Under the pieces are notes generated by a model. It did no database searches. It saw nothing but the letters and a program-made list of their open reading frames with translations, and had not been told where the DNA came from. Shown in pieces: positions 44,899 through 56,924 of a stretch of 64,000 nt of DNA; the stretch's first letter is position 1; each line of letters starts with the position of its first letter. This DNA comes from Eretmocerus hayati. Taxonomy: Eukaryota; Arthropoda; Insecta; Hymenoptera; Aphelinidae. Both the position numbers and the translations under genes were made by a program. The stretch is taken from NCBI GenBank assembly GCA_029851415.1, contig CM056744.1, positions 122,172,838 through 122,236,837 of the forward strand. The letters are read 5' to 3'.

Positions 44899-47271
44899 AT
44901 CATTTTTGGATTTCTGTAACAAATTCATAAAATTGAGATTTGGGTTGAGCAGACTATTAACTCTCGATCTCTCGCAAAAATTTCAGGACACGTCAGAAAT
45001 CATCGAGCCGGTGGTGAGAGGTAGGAGATTTTACGCACGGCTTTGTAAAAGGAATGCAATAGAGCTCATCGTCTGTAAGTTACCCAGATTTACCGAGAGA
45101 AGAACCGTGTAAAATCCTGTTATCAGTACAAGCGACGTCGGACAGAATGAGTCGGTGTCCGAGGACTTGTCTGATACAGTGAGACTGTAGCCTTGCTCCA
45201 AGTTCCGAGGAGATAACTCTGTGACCCACTAGTTTTTCAGCCAATTCGTAGGCAATCGTAACATTCTCTGTTGGAGATTACTGTCAGAAAATCTTGCCTC
45301 AAATCTCGCGCTGAACGAACAGGGTCCCTCTAAAGAGATAATAGTGTTCGGTTCCTCCTGGGGACGTAGATCTGCTTCGGGGCGCCAACTCCAACTATCG
45401 GTCACCACTTTCACCTTCGTGTTTTCTCCACGAGGCTCCCGTAAAGCACAAGACCCTGGAAACCTCCGAGGTTCCCGTGGCTTTCTGTTTGATTCGGCCT
45501 GAGGCGAGTCATCGATGCAGCCGGACTGAGTTGCGAACCGCGATTTCAACCGAGGCGAGATGGGGGAATGCAGTGTCCACGCTGACGAAAACAACCCGAC
45601 CATCGACTGCCAATGTGGACATTCAAGTCCCATGGTCAGATAGATGAGAATTGGTAAGCACTCAACGAAACATTGAATATGCATAACGCTGGCCGCAAGA
45701 ATCTCGCACTGTACAGTTCCGTGTCTAGTAAGTGTGAGGGACTAGCTCACGAGCAGATTTTCTCACCTCGTTGTCACCTGCTTAGGAATCCCTCCATCTT
45801 CGCTAATTATGAATTTTGTATTCATCAGTGCGACAACATTTGTGTTGAGAAGCTGTCGTGTCGTCGATGTGGTATCAGCGCGTCTACGCATAGGTTCAGT
45901 GCAGAAGAAATTCCGGTACCCCAAAAGTTGTGAAAAACTCTGCGATAGCTCACAGGAAGTTTGCTTTTGGTAATTATTATTTACGGCGCACTGATCAAAA
46001 TTTGTCGTACGCGTAAACTCCGAGGAGTTTCTCGTCTTGAACTGATATTTTGTCTCGAAAATTTCCCTTGATCCTTCGCAAATTAGGTTATCAGTCAATT
46101 TTATTATCAATTTGAGTGAACTGGTGAATTCCATTCGCACCATAGCTTGCGCAAATCGTTTATTCGCTTACGTGGGTGCCTTTTTTCGACGCTGAAGCCT
46201 GGTTCTTTGAACTTAGGAATCATCTTGGTATCAGCACGAAATTTCAGAGCGGATATTTCATGAACCAAGTCCATTTCGGTATTCCTGGGATTCCATTTTC
46301 TTTTTTTCACATTTTCTTCTAAAGAGCAAAGGATAATGGATAGTTTGCTCGGCAAAATGCTTAACAGTTCTGATAGAGGCACTTGGAAATGTAACAAAAT
46401 CATAATTGTAATACTGGCTGAGGTCATGATATGTATACATAGACCCAATCAAACATCAAGGCATTTGACATTAGCAGTGCGTTTAGTGTTGGTGCAGCGA
46501 ACCGGATGACATTGGAATTCTTCTATTCCTTTGTCTCGTGATGAATATGCTGCCTGAAACAAACTGCTGAGGATCGAGTTACGAATAATAATTCAGTTTA
46601 TGATGTGTGATGGGCATTCATTCATCTCTCATAAAGCGATCAAGTGACAGGCTGCACCGCTACCTCAACGCGAAGAAAAGCCCTGAGTATTATAAACTCA
46701 TAGACGCTGAGCGACTGCGAGCGGCTCATTTATTCGTTCGATCCTTCGTTCCTCTATCATGTGGTCTATTATCCGGCTTCATACATCAAACATAGCCCCT
46801 TTCTCCTCTTCTTTCTTTGCCCTTTTGTCCCTAAATCAAATTCATAACTGACATAATCAGATTGAGCTCCGCTACGGTGTGCTTGATCCAGTTCTCCCGA
46901 AATCAGATAATATTTTGTAACGTTATTGCAAATTCTGGTGGACAAAAGAATTTCTCTCTGTCTGTACTATCGTTGCATAAGATACTGGTTTTTGAGAAAT
47001 TTACCGCAGGGAAAGATGTCGTGAGAGCGAATTTGGCACACATTTTTCGTAAAATGAGTGACACAAAATTATTGGATCTCACTCATCTGTCTGGATATCC
47101 CCACACATGACTTGATCGTCGAATGGCATCAACTTCTCATCAAATGAATTCAAATTTGCTTCGAGATAGTACGGCAATTTGATTCCATGGATTGGCATCA
47201 TCAATGCCATGCGAGAGGAGGCTAGCCTAGCTAGGTAGCTGATGTTAGAGGGTACAGAGAAGCTTCTACTA
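44899..47271. other. About 2.4 kb without recognisable genes
   Basis: Overlapping frames at 45229-45684 (minus, 151 codons) and 45763-46143 (minus) show no known domain. No repeats were seen. Confidence 0.35.
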
Positions 47272-48065
47272 TCCCTATCCTATTCCGCATTTAATCGAAA
47301 GTCGTTGGTCGAAGATCAGCTGATCGTCGTCGGTGTGAAATCTCGCGAGTTCGCAAGAGTGTGTAACGTGTGTGAAATCGCATTGGTGTGCGTGTCCCCG
47401 CGCTGATTGGTGCCAATCCATGGGTTAAGCCTGATATTACTGTATGTAGCCCTGTTGACCATGCTTGGCTAAACTATACATCGGCCACGCAGGCGCCAGC
47501 AGAAGACACAATTTAGACGTCTCCACGATCCATCCATATATTCCATATGGCTCTCTCAATCAAGGGGGAGGGGATTCCCGGAGAGTGCGCGCGCGGGGGA
47601 ATCCTGCTGTTTCTGTTCGAGCGATGTGGCGCCAAAACTCAAATGGAACAAAACATGATCCGGAGCACGTACGAGTGGGCAAAATCCCATCGCGCGCGCG
47701 GTTGTCTTCGGTCCATATTCCATGGAAATAAATCACCGAATCCAAGTCTGTTCGTCCTCAAAAGTCGTTTATCGTAGAATCAGGAACGGAATCGCAGGCA
47801 ACAATAACGAAATCGCGGGTAACAATAACAAATCGAAAATAGCAAATACAATCCATCCATGGCTCTCTCAATCAAAGGGGAGGGGATTCCCGGAGAGATC
47901 GCGCGCGGGGGAATCCTGCTGTTCCTGTTCAAAGCGATGTGGCGCGAAAACTCGTTCATCGTAGAGTCAGGAAAGGAATCGCAGGCAACAATACCGAAAT
48001 CGCGGGTAACAATAACAAATCAAAAATAACAAATCCGCGCGCTTGCGCGCGTCTTAAGTTCCTAG
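47272..48065 (+). mobile_element. Non-autonomous Helitron, copy 1
   Basis: The copy starts TCCCTATCCTATTCCGC directly after a host A. It ends with the hairpin CCGCGCGCTTGCGCGCG (48035-48051), then CTTAAGTTCCTAG. A 5' TC, a GC-rich 3' hairpin about 10 bp before CTAG, and no TIR or target duplication are the standard Helitron signature. No Rep/helicase frame. Confidence 0.88.
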
Positions 48066-49115
48066 TCCCTATCTTATTCCGCTAGTGGTCGAAATCTCGA
48101 TGGTCGAAGTCGACGCGGTCCCGCTCGAAGATCAGCTGATCCCCGTCGGTGAGAAATCTCGCGAATTCCCGAGAGTGTGTAACGTGCGTGAGGTCGCTTC
48201 GATGTGGGTGCTCCCGCGCTAATTGGTGCCGATCCACGATGGCTTTAGCTCGATGGGACTGTACGTGGCCTACTCGGGTATAGTACATCGGACACGCGGG
48301 CGCCAGCATAAAAGACGCGAGATTCCCGCCGCTCATGGCTCAACCGAGGTGCGTGGAAGGGGTCCCAACAGAGGCGCGGGCGCGCGGGGAGTCCTGTTGT
48401 TTCTGCTCAGCCGATGTGGCGGGAAAATTCAAACAGAATTCAAGATAGTTCAGTGAACGTACGAATACTCAGCGTGCGGTCTTGCGCGCGTGGTTATGTA
48501 TTGGGTTAGTTATGGCGTGGAAATACATTACGAAATTGAGTTCTGCTCAATCTCAGAACCATTCCAGTAGCTCACATCATAGGGAAGTACAGAAAATGAC
48601 AAAAACGAAATCTCGGGTGCGGGCAACGACAACGGAATTTTTGCGTGCGTGGTTATGTATTGGGTTAGTTATGGCGTGGAAATACATCACGGAATTGAGT
48701 TCTGCTCAATCTCAGAACCATTCCAGTAGCTCACATCATAGGGAAGTACAGAAAATGACAACAACGAAATCTCGGGTGCGGGCAACGACAACGGAATCGC
48801 GGGTAACGATAACTCATCCGCGCGCTTGCAGGCGTGTACAAAGTAGTCCGGCGAACGCACGAGCGCAGTCAAATACTGCCACAACGCGCGGTCTTGCGTG
48901 CGTGGTTGTTTATTGGATTGCTTATGGCGTCAAAATACATTACAGGATTGAGTTCTGCTCAATCCCAGAATCATTCCAGTAGCCCACATCATAGGGAAGT
49001 ACATGGAATGACAACAACAAAATGCCGGGTTCGATAACGGAATCGCGGGCAATAACAACGGAATCGCGGGTAACAATAACTTATCCGCGCGCTTGCGCGC
49101 GTGTCCAGTTCCTAG
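48066..49115 (+). mobile_element. Non-autonomous Helitron, copy 2
   Basis: The copy begins TCCCTATCTTATTCCGC at the base after the CTAG of copy 1 and ends with the same hairpin and CCTAG. The 5' part is a diverged homologue of copies 1 and 3 (shared AGATCAGCTGATC and GAGAGTGTGTAACGTG). The 3' half has an internal repeat expansion. Confidence 0.88.
48491..49020 (+). repeat. Internal repeat of about 159 bp within Helitron copy 2
   Basis: TGGTTATGTATTGGGTTAGT starts at 48491 and 48650 (159 bp apart), with a third, diverged copy at about 48903 after an extra 94 bp. That extra stretch carries another CCGCGCGCTTGC half-hairpin. Confidence 0.85.
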
Positions 49116-49876
49116 TCCCTATCCTATTCCGCATTTAATCGAAAGTCGTTGGTCGAAGATCAGCTGATCGTCGTCGGTGTGAAATCTCGCGAGTTCGCAA
49201 GAGTGTGTAACGTGTGTGAGATCGCGTTGGTGTGAGTGTCCCCGCGCTGATTGGTGCCAATCCATGGGTTAAGTCTGATATTACTGTATGTAGCCCTGTT
49301 GACCATGCTTGGCTAAACTATACATCGGCCACGCAGGCGCCAGCAGAAGACACAATTTAGACGTCTCCACGATCCATCCATATGGCTCTCTCAATCAAAG
49401 TGGAGGGGATTCCCGGAGAGTGCGCGCGCGGGGGAATCCTGCTGTTTCTGTTCGAGCGATGTGGCGCGAAAACTCAAATGGAACAAAACATGATCCGGAG
49501 CACGTACGAGTGGGCAAAATCCCATCGCGCACGCGGTTGTCTTCGGTCCATATTCCATGGAAATAAATCACCGAATCGAAGTCTGTTCGTCCTCAAAAGT
49601 CGTTTACCGTAGAATCAGGAACGGAATCGCAGGTAACAATAACAAATCGAAAATAACATACGACCCATCCATGGCTCTCTCGATCAAAGGGGAGGGGATT
49701 CCCGCAGAGTGCGCGCGCGGGGGGATCCTGCTTTTTCTGTCCGAGCGGTGTGGCGCGAAAACTCGTTCATCCTAGATTCAGGAAAGGAATCGCAGGCAAC
49801 AATGACGAAATCGCGGGTAACAATAACAAGTCAAAAGTGACAAATCCGCGCGCTTGCGCGCGTCTCAAGTTCCTAG
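49116..49876 (+). mobile_element. Non-autonomous Helitron, copy 3
   Basis: Nearly identical to copy 1 over its length (same 5' end, same CCATGGGTTAAG and CCACGCAGGCGCCAGCAG words) and clearly closer to it than to the adjacent copy 2. It ends with hairpin, CTCAAGTTCCTAG. Confidence 0.88.
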
Positions 49877-51271
49877 TCCCCTATCCTATCACGAATTGCG
49901 ATTGTGCGATTGATCGATTAATTTCTCGAAAGCATCGAATTCGGAGTGCAGCTACGTTCGCGTTGGTGAGATCTAATGTCCATATCTTCAGAGTCGAGAG
50001 CTATCGACCACTGCTAAGATGTCACATTCGACCATCTTGGATTGTTTCGTGTGTCGGCATGGAGACTATAAAAGGGTCACTATAGCCTCCACGTGTGTCG
50101 GTATCACAGGTCGCGACCACGCGGACGTACACCAAACAAGTATGTCTATGGTTGCCTGTTTTCAGGATCATTCGATAATGGTTCGAATTAGTAGTTGATA
50201 GACGATTTTATTATTTCAAGCAGTCTTATTACGAGCTGCCCCCCCCTCCATTAATTGTGATAGACATATGGGCTATTCCGCAAAAACTATTGAAATGTTT
50301 TGAGCTGACATTCTCGAACGATGTAAGATAAGTTCAATCCAAGAATTGTATCATCAGCTCCCATCAAAAATAAAAGCTATAGAAAGGAATCTAAATGGTG
50401 AGTTGATGAAGTCTGTTGAAGTTGGCTATTGGATGTGTGGGTTTTTCAATCCAATGAAAAATCCATACCTTCCAATGTTCATCATGTAGAATTGAGATGA
50501 AAGCCATCAGTGTGAATTTGGTAGAAGTATGTAGTGGTTCAGATGAGCTTTGATTTAATATCATGACATGCTAATTCCTGAGAGTTATGATAATTGCGAA
50601 TTATTCGCCATGTATTCGAGGATTAAGAATCTCATCGGTGTTCCGGGAAAAACTATATTCCATATAAATGAATAAGTTCAATCCAAAAACTGATTCATCA
50701 GCTCCCTTAAAAAATAAAAGCTATATCTCTTCACGTCTTGCTGAGTAAAAATGAGAGCATGAAGATAATCCTAAAAGAAATTATGTGGATATTGTGGAAG
50801 CTTACAACAGAGTTGTAAATTTGAGGAGTTTTTGATCCTATGGAATGCCTACAACTTCCAGTGTTCATTGTATTGAAGGAGTGAGGAATATTGAGAGCAC
50901 TTGGTGGAGAATCGGTCATGATTACGGTTTAGATTTGTTTTGGAAAAATCACATGTCGTGTTCTTATCTGAGAGTCATGAGAGCATTGTATCATGATGAC
51001 AATAACAGTTACCAATCATTCGGAATCAATTTGTGAAACGAGAAGCTCATCGTTGTTTTGGCAAAATCAATGTTCTATCAGTGAATTCAAAAATCGAGAG
51101 ATTGACATTTTTGTTTTTGTGGTGGAGCTGTGAATCGGTATATAATTCCAGTGATAAGCTATCAATTATATCTGGGATGCATATTCTTAGAACATCAGAA
51201 TATCCTTGCATTCAAAAAATTACCGATCATAACGAAGACGATCCGCGCGCTTGCGCGCGGTGAATACCTAG
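49877..51271 (+). mobile_element. Non-autonomous Helitron, copy 4
   Basis: The copy begins TCCCCTATCCTATCACG immediately after the CTAG of copy 3 and ends with CCGCGCGCTTGCGCGCG then GTGAATACCTAG followed by host T at 51272. Its interior differs entirely from copies 1-3 apart from the ends, as is common among Helitron subfamilies that carry different filler DNA. Confidence 0.82.
50330..51060 (+). repeat. Diverged 340-bp duplication within Helitron copy 4
   Basis: AAGTTCAATCCAA followed by CATCAGCTCCC and AAAATAAAAGCTATA occurs at about 50330 and 50670. Later words (CCAGTGTTCAT or CCAATGTTCAT) keep the same register. Confidence 0.75.
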
Positions 51272-51547
51272 TCGGTTTATAAATGACGATCGCCTCGAGA
51301 GTTCTTGTCACCCTGGCTCCGAGATTGGCTATAATTTTTCTCACTCGGATTGGTTAAACGCACAACTATAGTTGTGGCCATTTTAAATTTCATTTGACGT
51401 CGATTGATTATGATTGCGGCTGTAGCTGTGATCAGAATGTGAGAAAACACAGGTGTAATGTGTATTTCAGAGGTTGCTGAGGTTTCGGATGCTGCAGCTC
51501 TGTCAAAAAAAATTTCTGCGCACTGGAAAAAATGTAGGTGGTACATA
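51272..51547. other. Spacer between Helitron array and TIR element
   Basis: Nothing recognised. Confidence 0.4.
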
Positions 51548-53102
51548 CTCTCTTAACTTCTCCGAGTGAGAATTTTCATTCGGATTCTGAGTAAAAGGCC
51601 ATCTCACTTGGTAAAGAGTCAGATATCAAAAAATCAAAATTTTCACGAGGAGGTTCGAGTGAAATTTCACTCGGATGCAAGAGTGAGACGCTCAAATCAA
51701 AGTTTACGTTATGTTTTGCCGCTTGTTTGTTACTGATGGATTAACGCGCGTAGCTTCCAAAGAGGGAAATGGTAGGTTTCTTGCAATATTTATTGAAAAA
51801 CTGAGCGATAAAATGTCAAAATCCTCTCCCATAAGTTTTAAAAATGTACTGACGTGCGCACTTGCACTCATACAACTAGTTCACGCCGTCATTCACATCG
51901 CGCGATGGAGGGAGGTTATAATTGTCGATGTAGTGCTGGTTGGTCTTACAAGTGTGTGTGTGTGAGGTTGTCTTTTATGTGTACGAAATGTTTATCGATG
52001 TAGTAGTCATCAGACCCGCCGCAAAGCTAATAGGTATGGATCAGAAACTCATCGCGCCGATATTTAACAATAATCAATATTCCTCGAGTATTTTCTTCGT
52101 CGAGTGATATAGAGACATGATTTATGATCTTGTTTTCGAGAAATACGTTCTGAAAGAAGAATTAGTCATAGTTTTGTCTCAATAGTCCTAATTAATATTG
52201 ATTTTAATACTGTTTCACGAACTAATCAATTGGAAAAATCAACATCGCGCGGAAAGAAGATCAATATGTTATTAGTATCCCGGAAATCTATTCATTGTTC
52301 TTAGTTTCCATTTTGATGGAACATTAGGCATGAGTCATAGTCAATACGATGACGAGCGTTCTATTGATGATAATCTATTCAATAGGAATGATATTCATGA
52401 TGTGACGACTTATCAAATGGAAGCAATACTATCTCTCCTGTAGTATATAAAGATGATATGAAAAATAAATGGCATTCGACAACCAGTATTCGAACTCTAT
52501 CAGTACAGCCCAATACTATATCATATTACGTATTGTCAAGGAATTGATCAACCCTATTAATATAGAAGCAATGCCCTATTACCGTGTAAATGCGGATTTC
52601 CCCTTTGTAATTTTTTCACTCGAAACAATAGCTAATTTCCATATCTTCATTTCCACATACGACACGTATGAAGTTACACGGTGCATCATTCTCATAAGAG
52701 GATGCCATGGAACACCAATGTCAACAGCAGCAGTAGCCCAGTGCAGAAGCAGTCCGATTTACAAGCAAGATGATCTCATTTCGATTCCCCGCATTTTCCA
52801 ATTTACAAAAAAATCGAAATTAGCATTCCACTGTGGGCGGAGTAGATTTTTTCCTTTTTTTCCAACCTTCGGATGATCAATGATAATTTATAAATTTTAC
52901 AGCCCGCCACGTATTGATTAAATGAAAATATTCAGTTTCAGCTAAACAACGTTTGGAATTCACTCGGATTCCCCGAGTGAAAAATCTCACTCTTTTTTCT
53001 GAGTGAAACTCACTCGGTACCGAGTTTCCACGATTTCACTCCGTATTCCGAGTCAGAACTCACTCTTTCCGAGTGAGATCTCGCTCGGAAAAGTTAAGAC
53101 AG
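51548..53102. mobile_element. CACTCGG-rich TIR element, long copy
   Basis: The ends are CTCTCTTAACTTCTCCGAGTG and the inverse of CGGAAAAGTTAAGACAG. Both subterminal regions are filled with CACTCGG/CCGAGTG words in direct and inverted order, so each end folds on itself. TA lies outside both ends. A 135-codon frame (52469-52876) inside is interrupted in the sister copy, arguing against a protein. No transposase. Confidence 0.8.
52727..52798 (+). other. Decayed tRNA-like segment
   Basis: An A-box-like TAGCCCAGTGC (52734) is followed 45 bp later by a B-box-like TTTCGATTC. It is homologous to the better preserved segment at 57450. Confidence 0.45.
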
Positions 53103-54409
53103 TAGCCAATTTATCTTTAACTTGCTGCAAAAACTGACCGAAAAATTATGCACAGTTGATCGGACATTAACATATCAGAGAAGTATTTAACTTTTGAAAG
53201 GTCCTCAAGAATTCCAGATTCCATAGTGGAATCTTGAATGGTACGGGAAGTTTCCGATCTGATTCAAGATTTTCAAGTTGAAACTGCTAGGTTCCCATCG
53301 GTCCAACATTCATGCTGATTTATACTCTCTCGCGATCAAACGATCACACCCATTGGAAGATGAGCAATCGTTTGCCGATGCAGATGAACCAAAGCTTTTC
53401 ACACTCGATAGCTAATTAGAAATTCAAATGAAGCGGTACCTCGACTGTTACCGACCAAAGCGCCTATACCACACCCAGGTATACCTTTTACGCGCGGGAT
53501 GAATGAAACGGTAATCCATGTGTACGAGTGCTGGGGAGGACTCAGAGGCTACAGAGCAAGTATAAAAGCACCTAAATGGCAAAACAATCAAACCGAGATG
53601 GGCACTAATATATCTGTCTGTCGGACTGTGTACTACATCGATCCCACAATCACGAGTATTTCTTCATGTCAGGCTGTATCAAACCTTTACGCTAAAGAAA
53701 TACGCGCCACGAGTGCTTGCCACCGAGGATCATCTGAAACTCATTCCAGGTTCGTTCTTGAAGCACGGCTCATCCGTCTGACCGAACGAGAAAATTTTGT
53801 TAGTAAATTCTCACAACTGTTGTTCGTCCAAGGATCGTACGCGGTACTTCGAGCAATAAATAATTTCACAATTCATCCTCAGTATCGCTTAGTCGCCGTT
53901 ATTTATGGCTAAAATTTTGATTCTTAATCAAGTGCACCTTTTTCCCAGTGCAGCAAAACGTGACTGCTTGTCGTCCTCTATCACCTATTGTACTCCGATC
54001 CTTGCATTCCACCGCCGGTAACTTTCTTCCTGACAGCCAGTTAAGCGAATAATCATCAAACCGGGAAACGTTTATCACCCAGATCATCATTGGAACCTGA
54101 GCCACCCTACATCCCCCATTCTTTCGCTCTTCCAAATTAAAAAAAAAAAGCGAGGGAGTTCAAAACCTCTCATTAATTGAACACTAGCATTATCGTCTCG
54201 CTTGCCACCTACCGCTCGTTCAGATTGTAAATATTTTAAACAAGTGGGAGACCCCCAAAATGCTCTGGTCGTTCAACCGAAGCTCGAAAATTTAGTGGTT
54301 CTTCTTGGATTATTGGGTATAAGATCAGTGCTAGACTGGGTAACCTAGAGAATCCTGATGAGAATTTTAGTTCAAGGATCCACAGACTTCAGAGTCCAGT
54401 ATGGCGTGT
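53103..54409. other. Unannotated stretch with a 137-codon frame
   Basis: A plus frame at 53499-53912 has no recognisable domain. No repeats seen. Confidence 0.3.
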
Positions 54410-54900
54410 TTGAGATAACACACGTAATACGACATACGAAAAATGACACACGACACGTGACACGTATTTTACACCCTTTCATCCACCCACCTACCAACCC
54501 GCACAGCCCAACCCATCCACGCACCAAGCCGTCCAGCCAGTCATCTGACCACCAACCTACCCATCTACCGCATCACTCGCGCACCCATCCATGCGGCCAC
54601 TCATCAACCCGCTTACCCACCCTATCCTAATGCCCGCCCCCCTATCTATTCGCTCATATACCCGCGTCCACTCGCCCACCCGACAACCAACCTACCCACC
54701 CACCGAATCTCCCCTGCCCCACCCATGAACCACACGGCCTCGTATTATACTTTAGCCAGCCCCAGACCATTTCAGACCGTTCGAGACCAGACCAGACCTG
54801 ATCAGTTTAGATGTTACTTACAGACCATTCGGGATTATTCCAGACCGAACCATACCCAGACCAGGCCGGGTCGGATTAGACCAGACCATCAACCCATCAA
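54410..54900. repeat. Degenerate minisatellite: ACACG, CCAMCCA and AGACC units
   Basis: Three successive blocks of loose repeats: ACACG/ACGAC words (54415-54475), CCACCCA/CCAACC words (54480-54725), and CAGACC words (54765-54890). The last resembles the AGACC block at 30.6 kb, and both loci pair it with a C-rich array. Confidence 0.75.
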
Positions 54901-54999
54901 CCCATCCGTGACCCATACAGACACCCAACATACTTCACCCCTTCCACATAATACGAGGAATCTGGACGGACAAATTTTGGACTCGCGCTCGATTACTCT

Positions 55000-55427
55000 A
55001 ATGATGATATGATTTTATTGCTCTTGCGGACACTGATTTAATTTGGTTGCTCGCAGAATCAGAAGAACTGAATGGCGATTTCGGTGGACTATTCGGACAC
55101 GTCGGTGGCACTGCTGAAACCGTCGTCGCTGGAGAGGGGCTGTCCGGCGCGAGCGGGTCCACCACCCCCAGCCAGGCCCGGGGGTTTGGATTGCAGAAGC
55201 CTGTAGCGGCCACCAGTTGTCCGCTCGATCCTGCGAAGCGCCAGGCCCGCGCTCAGCACCTCCGACACGCGGAACGCCGCGCGTGCCTCTGGCATCCGCA
55301 GCCGCCTCGAAACGTGTCGCACTAACTCGTAGAAGCTCACGCCATCTAACACCGCTCCACCCGGGCGCGACATTCCACGCACTCACCCTGGGACAGGTGA
55401 GAGCTCCTCGACCAACTCCTGCGACCA
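55000..55427 (-). CDS. Candidate terminal exon of an unrecognised gene
   Basis: On the minus strand a pyrimidine-rich acceptor (TTCTTTGTTGCAG) ends at 55428. A GC-rich coding-like block with strong G/C in third positions follows to a TAG at 55089-55091, with AATAAA at 55019-55014. The best frame reads from an ATG at 55373 (94 codons) with a basic, helix-rich core FYELVRHVSRRLRMPEA...RVSEVL..GLALRRIERTTGGRYRLL, reminiscent of a small winged helix, then a Gly/Pro/Ser-rich tail. Fourteen upstream codons (WSQELVEELSPVPG) are in the same frame but separated by an in-frame TGA at 55385-55383. Either the ATG is the start, splicing differs, or this is a pseudogene. I do not recognise the family. Confidence 0.45.
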
Positions 55428-56399
55428 CTGCAACAAAGAATAGAGATTCCTACAGTCGACTCTAGATCGGCGAATTCATGGGCAACTTTATTGACTAAGT
55501 ATTGAAATTTGTGGATTAGTATGTGATTACACTTGAAAGAGTTATTTCTGGTCTCAAGTTGGTCTACCATCAAAAGGTGGAACTTGATTCAAGCCATTGC
55601 TAATCATTTAGTTCTCAGATCCATCCTTCGCCGAGAACAACTCACGAAGATAATTAGTATTGGGATAGTCGTAGCGTGTACGAATGTATCGAATAGACTG
55701 TGGGATAGAAAATTCTGAGCGCAATCGAGAAATGGTTTGATTCTCACCAGAAAATTGAACCATTTGGATGAGATCTTCGTTCGTGCCTCTCGGATTTCAT
55801 TCAAGGATCGACTGTTCGATGAGATGTCTTCCCACCCTCCACGTCCATTACTCAATGCGTTCACTGCAAAGGCACTTTTGGGTTAATTTTTCTGTGGTCA
55901 TGATTCAACCCTCATATGTTAAGTGATGCAAGCATATGAGCGTACTTTTTTCTGACTCACAATTTACGTCCCCGGCAAACTAAACCAACAAGATCATTTG
56001 CCATTGAGTATACTCGCTAAGCAAATGAGATTCAGGAAAAATGGAGTTGTGGGAAACCGTGGGGGTCACTGGTCGGGCGCATCGCAGTGGAAGTGCTAAT
56101 TTCAGGAAAGTAAGTTTCAATGGAATGAATTACAATGAATTCTGAGACAAAAAGCTTCCCTGAGTGCCATATATTATCTGTCTCTGAATACAGTGAAAAC
56201 TTCTAAGTAAAACACGTGTTAATTAAAAATACCCGTTCTACTTGGGGAGGTTCTTCACTCACGGAGGGTGGAAAACACGCAGTAAAGTAAAATGCACATG
56301 ATACTATAGCGAGGAGAACCGTGAGCGACAGATTCGACGAGCGTTCGATTTGATGATATTGCGCAAAAACATGATAACTATAGGTTGACCCCGGAACGA
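55428..56399. other. Unannotated stretch
   Basis: Lies upstream (minus strand) of the candidate exon and could be its intron. Short frames only. Confidence 0.35.
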
Positions 56400-56760
56400 G
56401 CTCATTTTCCGCAATCGTCTTTGGTTTTAGCACGCGACGTCGGATGAAGCCCTGGTGTAATTGATGGATGGGATAAGCGAGCCCGAGGTGCCATTGGACG
56501 ATGAATACGTTGCGGGCGGCGAAGAGAGCCGGATAATGAGGCGCGAGAAATGCTAGGTCGGATATAATAGTGGATCGCCGCCATGAGCGCGTATTTGCCT
56601 CCGACTCTGCCTTGCCTCAGCAATCCTGATGTATGCTCCGTGGTATATGGGATAGCTTTGCCAGCGACTAATGATGACACCACGCGGAGCTATTAGGCGT
56701 CGGGCTAATGAGTGCGGCACGCGCTCTTCTCCATTTTCCATGCATGTAAACCCGACACAT
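56400..56760. promoter_or_regulatory. Small GC-rich island
   Basis: CpG-rich block with minus frames of up to 93 codons, not recognised. Function inferred. Confidence 0.2.
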
Positions 56761-56924
56761 ATTTTACACGCAAATCAATAATTTTTATTGAGAAATCAGT
56801 AAATTTCACAAATGAGCCATTTTTGAAAGTTCTTGAACGGCACCAACAAGAACCAGGAACAAAATCTATTGCGATTCCTGCTGGTGCTCTGGTTTTGACG
56901 CAATCAATAAAAACTGTTCCCGGG

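Noticed and set aside
44585..45112. 175-codon plus-strand protein
   Set aside because: The first half lies inside a palindromic MITE, so the frame crosses an element boundary.
52469..52876. Transposase or other protein in the CACTCGG element
   Set aside because: The frame is not preserved in the sister copy and includes the tRNA-like segment in translation.
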